The notes beneath the pieces were generated by a model. It had not been told where the DNA came from. It worked only from the letters and a program-made list of their open reading frames with translations, and ran no database searches. From an uncultured Bacteroidales bacterium (lineage in GTDB: Bacteria; Bacteroidota; Bacteroidia; Bacteroidales; UBA4417): a stretch of DNA of 7,834 nt. This document shows positions 1 to 5,563 of this stretch, piece by piece (the first letter of the stretch is position 1; each line of letters starts with the position of its first letter). The DNA lies in contig CAIXAQ010000742.1 in the NCBI GenBank assembly GCA_903917425.1, positions 1-7,834 on the forward strand, written 5' to 3'. A program made the position numbers and the translations under genes.

Positions 1-2
1 CT

Positions 3-1073
3 GTGCTTTTGCTTGGCTTTAGTTCCTGTGAACCATTAGCTACCGGCTTCGAGGATGTGGAAGATGCCGTGATGTATTCTAAAAGCACTATAGTTGCAGC
101 GCAGGCGCCGGATTCTACACTCAAAGTCATGACCTGGAATATCCGCTTCGGCATAGGTCGTCAATCCTGGTTTGGTGATGCCTGCGGAAACAATACAGTT
201 TTCAGGAAAGAAGAAGTAATTCCAGGCCTGGATGCTGTTATTGCGCGTATTAACCAAGTAAGACCCGATATTCTTTTTCTCCAGGAGTGTGATGTGAAAT
301 CGAACCGGACAGCCTATATCAATGAACTTCAGTATATTCTGGATAATACCTATTTTAATTACGCGGCATATGTGCCGGAATGGAAGGCGGAATTTATACC
401 CAGCGATGGTCTGGGTCGCATGGATATGGGTTTGGTGCTGCTTTCGCCCTGGCCGATCACGGATGCCAAAAGGATTAACCTTGCTACCCGTACCGATCAG
501 GCTGGAATAGTGAATTATTTTTACCTGCATTCGTGTATAGTTACCGGCAAGATAAAAATTCCGGGGTTCAGGGAAGTTTCGTTGTTAAATATGCATGCGT
601 CGGCATTTGCTACCGATGATACAAAGAAAAAGCATTACGAGGAATTTAAGGCCGAGTTGGATAAACTGGATGCAGCCGGTGAGTACTTTATTGCTGGCGG
701 CGACCTGAACGAACTTCCGCCCGGAAGCGATTCAACCGATTATTGCTACGAAGATATGTGCCCCGGCGAATCGTTTCACCAGCCGGGTGACGACCCGCAA
801 CACAAGGACGGCAGCAATTACACTCCTGAGGCAGAATGGCTTAATCCCCTTTATTCGACGTATAAATGCGCTATCCCGTTGAACGAATACCAGCAGAACC
901 AGGCTGCATACTTCACCCATACCACGCGCCCCGAGCACAGCTGGGACCGCACCCTCGACTATTTATTTACTAATTACCGCTGGCGAAGTGGTTCTGCAAA
1001 AACACACCAGGAATTTTTCAACGAGTCGGATCATGCACCAGTAAGCGCGGAGTTTGTTCTGATTAAAGAATAA
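3..1073 (+). CDS. Endonuclease/exonuclease/phosphatase family lipoprotein (5' partial)
   Basis: This is a predicted metal-dependent phosphodiesterase or nuclease of the endonuclease/exonuclease/phosphatase (DNase I-like) superfamily, anchored as a lipoprotein. Visible motifs, numbered from the GTG at position 3: TWNIRFG (residues 44-50, metal-binding Asn46), LFLQECD (91-97, Glu95), NMHAS (196-200, His198), GGDLNE (232-237, Asp234 and Asn236), DRTLDYLF (315-322, Asp319) and ESDHAPV (341-347, the Asp343-His344 pair). This is the full set of active-site signatures. The N-terminus is LLLGFSSC, the end of a type II signal peptide with a lipobox Cys at residue 9. The positively charged n-region is missing, so the true start lies left of the window and the GTG is only the first in-window codon. 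The substrate cannot be told: DNase, sphingomyelinase-like and inositol-phosphatase-like enzymes share these motifs. The next gene is 99 bases downstream and looks unrelated. Confidence 0.9.
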   Translation: MLLLGFSSCEPLATGFEDVEDAVMYSKSTIVAAQAPDSTLKVMTWNIRFGIGRQSWFGDACGNNTVFRKEEVIPGLDAVIARINQVRPDILFLQECDVKSNRTAYINELQYILDNTYFNYAAYVPEWKAEFIPSDGLGRMDMGLVLLSPWPITDAKRINLATRTDQAGIVNYFYLHSCIVTGKIKIPGFREVSLLNMHASAFATDDTKKKHYEEFKAELDKLDAAGEYFIAGGDLNELPPGSDSTDYCYEDMCPGESFHQPGDDPQHKDGSNYTPEAEWLNPLYSTYKCAIPLNEYQQNQAAYFTHTTRPEHSWDRTLDYLFTNYRWRSGSAKTHQEFFNESDHAPVSAEFVLIKE

Positions 1074-1172
1074 ACCTTGAAAATAGGATGGAACAGGAAG
1101 AAGGAATTTTATAAAACAATTAGGACAATCCGGTTGCATAAATAAACAAAGCAAAAATGTAAAAAGTTATTT

Positions 1173-1550
1173 ATGATAGAAAATGAGATTTCAGAAAAGA
1201 TAATCGGTTGTGCAATTGAGGTTCATAAATCACTGGGACCTGGTTTGCTTGAAAGCGCTTACCTTGAGTGTTTGTTTTACGAATTGCAAAAAGCTGGTCT
1301 AAAAGTTGAAAAGCAAAAGCCTTTACCATTAATTTACAAAGAAGTAAAGTTGGATGTTGGATACCGCATAGATTTGGTTGTTGAGGGAAAAGTAATCATT
1401 GAACTAAAATCTGTTGAGGCATTAAACGAAATTCATACAGCACAAGTTTTAACTTATTTGAAGCTATCAGGTTGTAAATTAGGCTTATTAATGAATTTTA
1501 ATGTTTTACGTGTTGTAGAAGGACTTAAAAGATTGGTTAACAAACTTTAG
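1173..1550 (+). CDS. GxxExxY protein (PD-(D/E)XK nuclease-like fold)
   Basis: This is a small 125-residue protein of the GxxExxY family (TIGR04256, overlapping Pfam PDDEXK_3). The name-giving motif is GLLESAY at residues 24-30. A nuclease-like core follows: RIDLVV with Asp67, then IIELKS with Glu77 and Lys79, matching the D...ExK pattern of the PD-(D/E)XK superfamily, and QVLTYLK (91-97), a Q-x-x-x-Y element as in RecB-like nucleases. All expected active-site residues are therefore present, although the biological role of the family is unknown. The ATG at 1173 starts on the conserved N-terminal helix, so the start is likely right. Base composition differs from the neighbours: in 1321-1500 there are 54 G+C of 180, against 87 of 180 in dnaG 3721-3900. 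The stop codon abuts a large inverted repeat. A laterally acquired or mobile gene-plus-repeat unit is plausible but is inference. Confidence 0.92.
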   Translation: MIENEISEKIIGCAIEVHKSLGPGLLESAYLECLFYELQKAGLKVEKQKPLPLIYKEVKLDVGYRIDLVVEGKVIIELKSVEALNEIHTAQVLTYLKLSGCKLGLLMNFNVLRVVEGLKRLVNKL

Positions 1551-1649
1551 CTTTGCGGCTCTCTGCGTAAAAACTCAGCGGTTCTCCGCGGTTAAACCTT
1601 TTTTTACCGCAGAGTTACGCAAAGAAGCCGCAAAGAACCGCAGAGAAGC
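1551..1649. repeat. Imperfect inverted repeat built of CGCA/TGCG-containing units
   Basis: A palindromic structure begins one base after the GxxExxY stop codon. The outer arms 1551-1568 and 1617-1635 pair at 17 of 18 positions with one bulged base (1625). The inner arms 1584-1592 and 1606-1614 pair at 8 of 9 around a loop that contains a run of seven T (1599-1605). The left arm has a 15-base insert (1569-1583), and a further CCGCAGAG unit lies beyond the right arm. The core CGCA recurs at 1608, 1618, 1629 and 1639. The complementary TGCG occurs at 1554 and 1564, with variant cores at 1577 and 1587. It could act as a 3' end or stabilising hairpin for the upstream gene, but the T run is in the loop and not after the stem, so it is not a standard intrinsic terminator. 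Repeats of this style are familiar to me from Bacteroidota genomes; copy number was not checked. Confidence 0.75.
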
Positions 1650-1734
1650 TGAATAAATATCAGGTACACAAGGGGATAGTAATAAGAATCAAATATTTAG
1701 TACGAAACCGATTTTCGGATAAAAAACACTTACA

Positions 1735-2517
1735 ATGGCCAGAAAAACAATCATCTTTCTAAGTCTGATTTATAGTGCTGTGGCACTTTATGCCCAGGAC
1801 CAGACTGTATCCCAAAAATGGAGTTATAATACGGCCTACCTGATGCCTGCCGGGAAATGGGAAAGCGGTATTTTTCAGCCGTTCAGGTATGGGGTAAACA
1901 AAAAGACAGAGGTGTATACCAATGTTCTGATGCTTCCTCTTATTCCCTCAGCCGGAGTAAAAATTGCATTGGGAACTAAAAAGGATTTCATCATTGCCAG
2001 CCAGCATAGCCTGAGTGTTCCGACACCCTTCCTCAATTTTATGAGCCGAGAAGGAATCGGGGGTTTGATATCACCAGAATACAGTTATTCGTTTATACTT
2101 TCCGTGAATAATTCGCTGATAGTTTCCCGTAAAATATCTCCTTCTGTTCTGGCATCAGCCTATGCCGGTTTTGTTTTTGCATTGCGGGCGGATAAACCAG
2201 ATAGTCAATCCACTATCGATCTTCCGCTGTTTTATCCCCGTATGGCGCATTATTACGAAGGAACGTCCATACGCCTAGGAGGTACGGTTAAAGGCAGCCT
2301 GAATGAGAAATGGTTATACGAAGAAGGCGTCCAGGTATTTATCATTACACGGCCCGAAAATAATTTCTTTTTCGAAAACACGGGAACCATCATGTGGGCA
2401 GTAGGTAACTCGTTTCGAATCAGGGGTGGATACGTGTTGGCGTACGGTAAATATCCGTATGTAAATCCTAAATGGCAGTTGTGGCCGACATTGGACTTTG
2501 TGTTCGGGGGGAAGTGA
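1735..2517 (+). CDS. Exported protein of unknown function, probable outer-membrane beta-barrel
   Basis: This 260-residue protein begins with a type I signal peptide: basic ARK at residues 2-4, a hydrophobic stretch at about 5-19, and a likely cleavage in LYA-QDQ after Ala20. The mature part has no catalytic motif that I recognise. It is rich in alternating aromatic and polar residues, with short strand-like segments such as VYTNVLMLPLI (60-70) and YSYSFILSV, and it ends in a strand with WPTLDFVFGGK, where a Phe lies near the C-terminus. This pattern fits a small outer-membrane beta-barrel of about 10-12 strands, but no family name can be given. The ATG at 1735 is the first start ahead of the signal peptide. 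Upstream lies the GxxExxY inverted repeat, so it is probably transcribed separately. A short stem (2525-2531 with 2537-2542) lies just after the stop but has no T run, so it is a weak terminator candidate. Confidence 0.8.
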   Translation: MARKTIIFLSLIYSAVALYAQDQTVSQKWSYNTAYLMPAGKWESGIFQPFRYGVNKKTEVYTNVLMLPLIPSAGVKIALGTKKDFIIASQHSLSVPTPFLNFMSREGIGGLISPEYSYSFILSVNNSLIVSRKISPSVLASAYAGFVFALRADKPDSQSTIDLPLFYPRMAHYYEGTSIRLGGTVKGSLNEKWLYEEGVQVFIITRPENNFFFENTGTIMWAVGNSFRIRGGYVLAYGKYPYVNPKWQLWPTLDFVFGGK

Positions 2518-2610
2518 GAGAATTCCCAGGCTGACTGCCGGGTAAAGGACAAAGAAGCATATTGAAATTTATCTTGTAGTACCCGCAGTGAATTCGACCT
2601 CATGTTTTTG

Positions 2611-2640
2611 TTTGTTTACAGAGTTTATTCCATAGTTTCG
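2611..2640 (+). promoter_or_regulatory. Candidate Bacteroidota-type promoter
   Basis: TTTG at 2611-2614 is followed after 18 bases by TAGTTTCG at 2633-2640. The Bacteroidota primary sigma factor consensus is TTTG near -33 and TAnnTTTG near -7, with about 19 bases between, so this has one mismatch and near-ideal spacing. Transcription would start at about 2646. The nearest recognised gene downstream is dnaG, nearly 490 bases away, so the product would more likely be a small RNA. AT-rich sequence gives chance matches, so confidence is limited. Confidence 0.3.
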
Positions 2641-2644
2641 CATC

Positions 2645-2730
2645 TGGCTGCGACATCAATTGTTTATTATAATTGTTAGACTCACAACAGGCTGTATTTT
2701 ATTGTCCGGTAAATAAGCCCAGGATTTTTT
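2645..2730 (+). ncRNA. Possible small structured RNA ending in a terminator-like hairpin
   Basis: Downstream of the candidate promoter, three hairpins follow one another. The first has stems 2638-2642 and 2649-2653 (TCGCA with TGCGA) and overlaps the presumed start site. The second pairs 2657-2663 with 2669-2675, seven pairs including one G-U. The third pairs 2690-2693 with 2716-2719, extended by five A-T pairs after a bulged G, and is followed after five bases by TTTTTT at 2725-2730. The last could be a weak intrinsic terminator; the five-base gap before the T run is longer than usual. The sequence matches no RNA family that I recognise. The call rests only on the order promoter, hairpins, T run, and could be coincidence in AT-rich DNA. 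Confidence 0.22.
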
Positions 2731-2804
2731 GTTCTGTTAATGTGCTTCAACCATTCCAGGGAATTTAAGTGCTCCATTCAGCAAATCTCACCCCATTTTT
2801 TCGT

Positions 2805-2812
2805 TATTTTGC
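2805..2812 (+). promoter_or_regulatory. Promoter-like word TATTTTGC before a short open frame
   Basis: TATTTTGC is one T short of the TAnnTTTG -7 consensus and resembles the TATTTTTGCA words often seen closely upstream of Bacteroidota start codons. An ATG follows 11 bases after the G (at 2823). No TTTG was seen at the expected -33 distance, so this is a half-match only. Confidence 0.25.
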
Positions 2813-2822
2813 AAATTCTATT

Positions 2823-2891
2823 ATGGCCAAGCAAGAACTGTTCGGCAAAGCTCTCACCACTGTCACAGATAGTTGCCAAAAAGAAGAATAA
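2823..2891 (+). CDS. 22-codon open frame, possible truncated gene start or peptide
   Basis: An ATG at 2823 opens a frame reading MAKQELFGKA at the start and ending QKEE before TAA at 2889-2891. The composition (Lys/Glu-rich, helix-forming, one Cys) looks like the start of a normal soluble protein, and it sits just behind a promoter-like word. The stop codon falls exactly where the inverted-repeat element begins, so this could be the 5' stub of a gene broken by that element, or a short peptide, or chance. I do not recognise the sequence. A longer overlapping frame at 2740-3030 in another phase is judged spurious. Confidence 0.18.
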   Translation: MAKQELFGKALTTVTDSCQKEE

Positions 2892-3062
2892 TTCAAAAAG
2901 CAAAATTCGAAAATCAAAGTTCAAAAAGCGTGTGCAAAGAGCCAAATGTTTTATGAAATATGGAAAATATGTTTTAAAAAACTCTCACTCTATTCCCATT
3001 ATGAATATATTGAGAGACCAAAAACTTTAATCTTTGAATTTTGCTTTTTTAATTTTGAATTA
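2889..3062. repeat. MITE-like element with long imperfect inverted ends
   Basis: The left end 2889-2921 and the right end 3023-3062 are inverted copies: 30 of 33 aligned bases match, and the right copy carries one extra 7-base block (3046-3052). About 100 bases of unique AT-rich sequence lie between. The pentamer AAGAA occurs directly outside both ends (2884-2888 and 3063-3067), which would fit a target-site duplication, though it is low-complexity. The left end also shows 7-base phasing, with TTC at 2892, 2906 and 2920 and TTCAAAAAGC repeated 28 bases apart. There is no transposase inside, so any movement would depend on an enzyme encoded elsewhere. Alternatives are a large hairpin or a degenerate word-repeat spacer. 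Confidence 0.5.
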
Positions 3063-3131
3063 AAGAATTGAATTTTGTGCTAAAAAATACATTAATTTAT
3101 GAGTTTAGAAACCTAATACATTCCCTGATCT

Positions 3132-5090
3132 TTGATCCCTCACGATACCATATCACAGATATTTGATGCCGCCCGTGTTGAGGAGGTTGTAGCTGATTTT
3201 GTGTCACTCAAAAGGCGTGGAAGCAACTTTACAGGCCTATGCCCGTTCCACAATGAGCGCACACCTTCGTTTCACGTGTCGCCAACAAAAGGAATATACA
3301 AATGCTTTGGTTGCGGTAAAGCCGGTAACTCGGTAAACTTCGTGATGGAACACGAAAAATTCACCTACCCTGAAGCCTTGCGTTACCTGGCAAAAAAATA
3401 CAATATCGAAATTCAGGAGCAAGCCGAAACAGCCGAGCAGGTAGCCGATAAATCGGCCCGCGAGGGTTTGATGGCAATTACTGATTTTGCCGCCAAATAT
3501 TTTGCCGGTCAGCTTTTTAATACCGACGAAGGACTTTCGGTTGGAGTGTCGTATTTTCATGGGAGGAGTTTCAGCGATGAAACCATCCGCGAATTTCAGC
3601 TGGGTTACAGTCCAGACGAATGGGATGCTTTCAGTAAACATGCGGTGAAAAATGGCTTTAGTGCCGAAATGCTCGAAAAATCAGGTTTGAGCATCAATAA
3701 AGACGGAAAACTTTACGACCGCTTCCGCGGAAGGGTTATGTTTCCTATTCACAGCCAGGCCGGACGCGTGATCGGTTTTGGCGGGCGTATCATGACTTCG
3801 GATAAAACGAGGCCAAAATACGTGAATTCGCCTGAAAGCGAGATTTACAATAAGAGCAAGGTTCTTTACGGAATTTCATTTGCCAAACATGCCATTGCCG
3901 CCAACGATATGTGTTTCCTGGTGGAAGGTTATACCGATGTGATTTCGATGTACCGTGCCGGGGTACAGAATGTGGTTTCCTCGTCCGGCACTTCGTTAAC
4001 GGCTGACCAGATCAGGCTGATAAAGCGCTATACGCCAAACATCACTATTCTCTACGATGGCGATCCTGCCGGAATCAAAGCCTCGTTCCGGGGAATAGAT
4101 ATGATTCTTGAGCAAGGGATGAATGTAAAAGTAGTGCTTTTCCCTGATGGTGAGGATCCTGATTCCTTTGCCCGCTCACGCCGCGGAGCTGAAGTACAGG
4201 AGTTTATACAACAGAATGCCAAGGATTTCATACATTTTAAAATTGACCTTCTGTTAAGTGAGACCGGACGTGATCCGATTAAAAGGGTTACCGTGTTGAA
4301 GGATTTTATCGAAAGCATTTCACTGATCCCCGACCAGCTTACCAGGCTGGCTTATGTAAAAGAAAGCGCTTATCGAATGCAGATGGACGAAACAGCCATC
4401 CTGAACGAACTCAACAAACTGATGCGTAAGAAATATACGCAGAAGGCAGGAGCAACCGCTCCTGAAGCCGAAGAAATTGATAACCTTTTTGCCCCCGAAC
4501 CGGCAGTACAGCAGGAGTCGTTCGATGCACTGAGTACCGAAGATATTGAACGTGAGATAATCAGGCAGTTGTTACTTTATGGAGATGTGGAAATTGAGAC
4601 GAATTACCCTGATCCTGTGACCGGCGTACCGGTTAAAAATAATGTGAAAGCCGCCGGGTTTATTATCAACGATATAAAAGCGGATGAGTTGGATTTTACA
4701 AATGCACAGTACCAGCAGATTTTCGATACCTGCGTTAATGAATTGAAAAACAACCCGGATATTGATTACCGCAAGTTGACCAATCATCCTGACAATGCGA
4801 TTTCGGGGCCGGTAATTGACCTGATTGCCACAAAATACACCTTCAGTCCCAACTGGGAAAAGCGGAAAATCCGTCTGCTCCAGGAGCACGAAGTCCTCGA
4901 TTTCCTTATACCAAATTCAATATTATCGTTTAAATCGAAACGGGTTCGCCAGATTTTAAAAGAGCTTCTCGAAAAAATTAAAACTGCCGAATCGGATGAA
5001 GTTTCCATTGATCTACAGAAACAATTTATGAATGCCAAGCGCATTGCTAACCTGATTGATGGCGGTCAGCTTGGAAGAACAATTGTTTAA
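3132..5090 (+). CDS. dnaG: DNA primase DnaG
   Basis: DnaG synthesises the RNA primers for replication and works with the DnaB helicase at the fork. The 652-residue product has the full architecture. The N-terminal zinc-binding domain has Cys37, His40, Cys58 and Cys61 in GLCPFHNERTPSF and YKCFGCGKAGN. The RNA polymerase core has RFRGRVMFPI (198-207), GFGGR (215-219) and KYVNSPES (229-236). The TOPRIM metal site is EGYTD (Glu265, Asp269), YDGD (Asp309, Asp311) and GEDPD (340-344). A variable linker (about 435-470) leads to a C-terminal helicase-binding region. The start is TTG at 3132: an in-frame TGA at 3126-3128 excludes any earlier start except ATC at 3129, and the conserved N-terminal helix begins at once, so a later start would cut the domain. 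There is no Shine-Dalgarno site. Length is normal for Bacteroidota. The gene stands alone, without the rpsU or rpoD neighbours of the proteobacterial macromolecular synthesis operon. Confidence 0.98.
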   Translation: MIPHDTISQIFDAARVEEVVADFVSLKRRGSNFTGLCPFHNERTPSFHVSPTKGIYKCFGCGKAGNSVNFVMEHEKFTYPEALRYLAKKYNIEIQEQAETAEQVADKSAREGLMAITDFAAKYFAGQLFNTDEGLSVGVSYFHGRSFSDETIREFQLGYSPDEWDAFSKHAVKNGFSAEMLEKSGLSINKDGKLYDRFRGRVMFPIHSQAGRVIGFGGRIMTSDKTRPKYVNSPESEIYNKSKVLYGISFAKHAIAANDMCFLVEGYTDVISMYRAGVQNVVSSSGTSLTADQIRLIKRYTPNITILYDGDPAGIKASFRGIDMILEQGMNVKVVLFPDGEDPDSFARSRRGAEVQEFIQQNAKDFIHFKIDLLLSETGRDPIKRVTVLKDFIESISLIPDQLTRLAYVKESAYRMQMDETAILNELNKLMRKKYTQKAGATAPEAEEIDNLFAPEPAVQQESFDALSTEDIEREIIRQLLLYGDVEIETNYPDPVTGVPVKNNVKAAGFIINDIKADELDFTNAQYQQIFDTCVNELKNNPDIDYRKLTNHPDNAISGPVIDLIATKYTFSPNWEKRKIRLLQEHEVLDFLIPNSILSFKSKRVRQILKELLEKIKTAESDEVSIDLQKQFMNAKRIANLIDGGQLGRTIV

Positions 5091-5115
5091 AAAGCCTGTT
5101 CTGTCAGAACATGCC
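5089..5115 (-). terminator. Hairpin and T run between converging dnaG and SnoaL-like genes
   Basis: The palindrome TGTTCTGTCAGAACA (5097-5111) is symmetric around its centre and overlaps the stop codon of the - strand gene. Read on the - strand it is extended past one mismatch by two outer G-C pairs, and TTTTT (5093-5089) follows directly. That is the form of an intrinsic terminator for the SnoaL-like gene. Its T run shares bases with the dnaG stop codon (TAA at 5088-5090). On the + strand the same hairpin has no good T run after it, so it may serve dnaG less well. Confidence 0.45.
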
Positions 5116-5487
5116 ATTTTCATTTATAATTTCTTTAGGTTCAGTCTGCACCAGGTCCCATAATTCAACTATCTTATTGTTGCTGAAACGAAAGAAATGA
5201 ACAAGGGCCACACCGGGCTCTCCCGGGTAAATAGTGACCTTAGAATATACCGCCACCTGGTCTTCTTCGGCAATTGCAAACTGAATTTCAAGTTTTTTTT
5301 CAGGAAGCAGCAACGCACTCTCTTCCATTGCCTTTTTCAAAGATCCGGCATCTCCCTTAAAATTGATATTATGATGCCTGAATTCCTGCCCAACATACAA
5401 CTCGAATGCCTCGGCCACAAGCCCTGAAGCTGTGAGGTTTAAAAACTGTATGACCGCATTTTTATTATTCAGGTTGTGTTCAGTCAT
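5104..5487 (-). CDS. SnoaL-like (NTF2-fold) protein
   Basis: This 127-residue soluble protein of the NTF2-like superfamily is closest in style to the group annotated as predicted SnoaL-like aldol condensation-catalysing enzymes (COG4922). Typical segments are AFELYVGQEFRHHNINFKGD (27-46, with His38-His39), followed by a Leu/Ala-rich helix, the strand VAVYSKVTIYPG (78-89), VHFFRF (96-101) and KIVELWDL (105-112, with Trp110-Asp111). These residues line the cone-shaped pocket in such proteins. There is no signal peptide, so it should be cytoplasmic. Substrate and reaction are unknown; many members of this fold are probably not polyketide cyclases. The ATG at 5487 gives the standard N-terminus. 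It follows the 607-residue gene on the same strand after 75 bases, with a hairpin between, so co-transcription is uncertain. Confidence 0.9.
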   Translation of the reverse strand: MTEHNLNNKNAVIQFLNLTASGLVAEAFELYVGQEFRHHNINFKGDAGSLKKAMEESALLLPEKKLEIQFAIAEEDQVAVYSKVTIYPGEPGVALVHFFRFSNNKIVELWDLVQTEPKEIINENGMF

Positions 5488-5549
5488 TTTTTCAATTTAA
5501 AGTGTGTTTTAATTCAAAATTTGTTCGCAGGCTATATAAATCTGCCGCT

Positions 5550-5563
5550 ACGCCTGGAGGCGT
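5550..5563 (-). terminator. Perfect palindrome directly after the 607-residue gene
   Basis: ACGCCTGGAGGCGT has perfectly complementary 6-base arms around GG, and its edge touches the last base of the upstream stop codon (TAA, 5565-5563). On the - strand it forms a five-pair stem with a four-base loop. No T run follows (the next bases are AGCGGCAG), so it may be an attenuating or mRNA-stabilising hairpin and not a full terminator. Confidence 0.3.

Larger units (their letters stand above)
2518..3131. other. Long gene-poor spacer before dnaG
   Basis: This 614-base stretch holds no convincing protein gene. From left to right it contains a GC-rich short stem just after the upstream stop (2525-2542), a candidate promoter and possible structured RNA (2611-2730), a promoter-like word and a 22-codon open frame (2805-2891), a MITE-like inverted-repeat element (2889-3062), and about 70 bases of AT-rich sequence leading into dnaG. 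In the last part, TTTG at 3074-3077 and TAATTTATG at 3093-3101 look like Bacteroidota promoter words, but they are only 15 bases apart, short of the usual spacing of about 19, so the dnaG promoter is not settled. No tRNA or conserved RNA was recognised. Confidence 0.7.

Noticed and set aside
36..530. 164-codon open frame on the - strand
   Set aside because: It lies wholly inside the endonuclease/exonuclease/phosphatase gene, which has all its motifs in the other strand. The frame shows no motif.
1074..1172. Terminator for the endonuclease/exonuclease/phosphatase gene
   Set aside because: No stem followed by a T run could be found in the 99 bases between the two genes.
2740..3030. 96-codon open frame on the + strand
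   Set aside because: It overlaps the inverted-repeat element and the candidate RNA region, is dominated by Lys/Ser/Asn from AT-rich repeats, and has no recognisable domain.
3074..3101. dnaG promoter from TTTG and TAATTTATG
   Set aside because: The spacing is 15 bases instead of about 19 and the second word is imperfect, so it was not listed as a separate feature.
2518..3131. tRNA or riboswitch in the long spacer
   Set aside because: No TTCGA-type T-arm with a matching acceptor stem was found, and no known riboswitch core was seen.
5197..5427. 76-codon + strand frame within the SnoaL-like gene
   Set aside because: The - strand product matches a known fold with conserved His and Trp-Asp residues; the + strand frame matches nothing.
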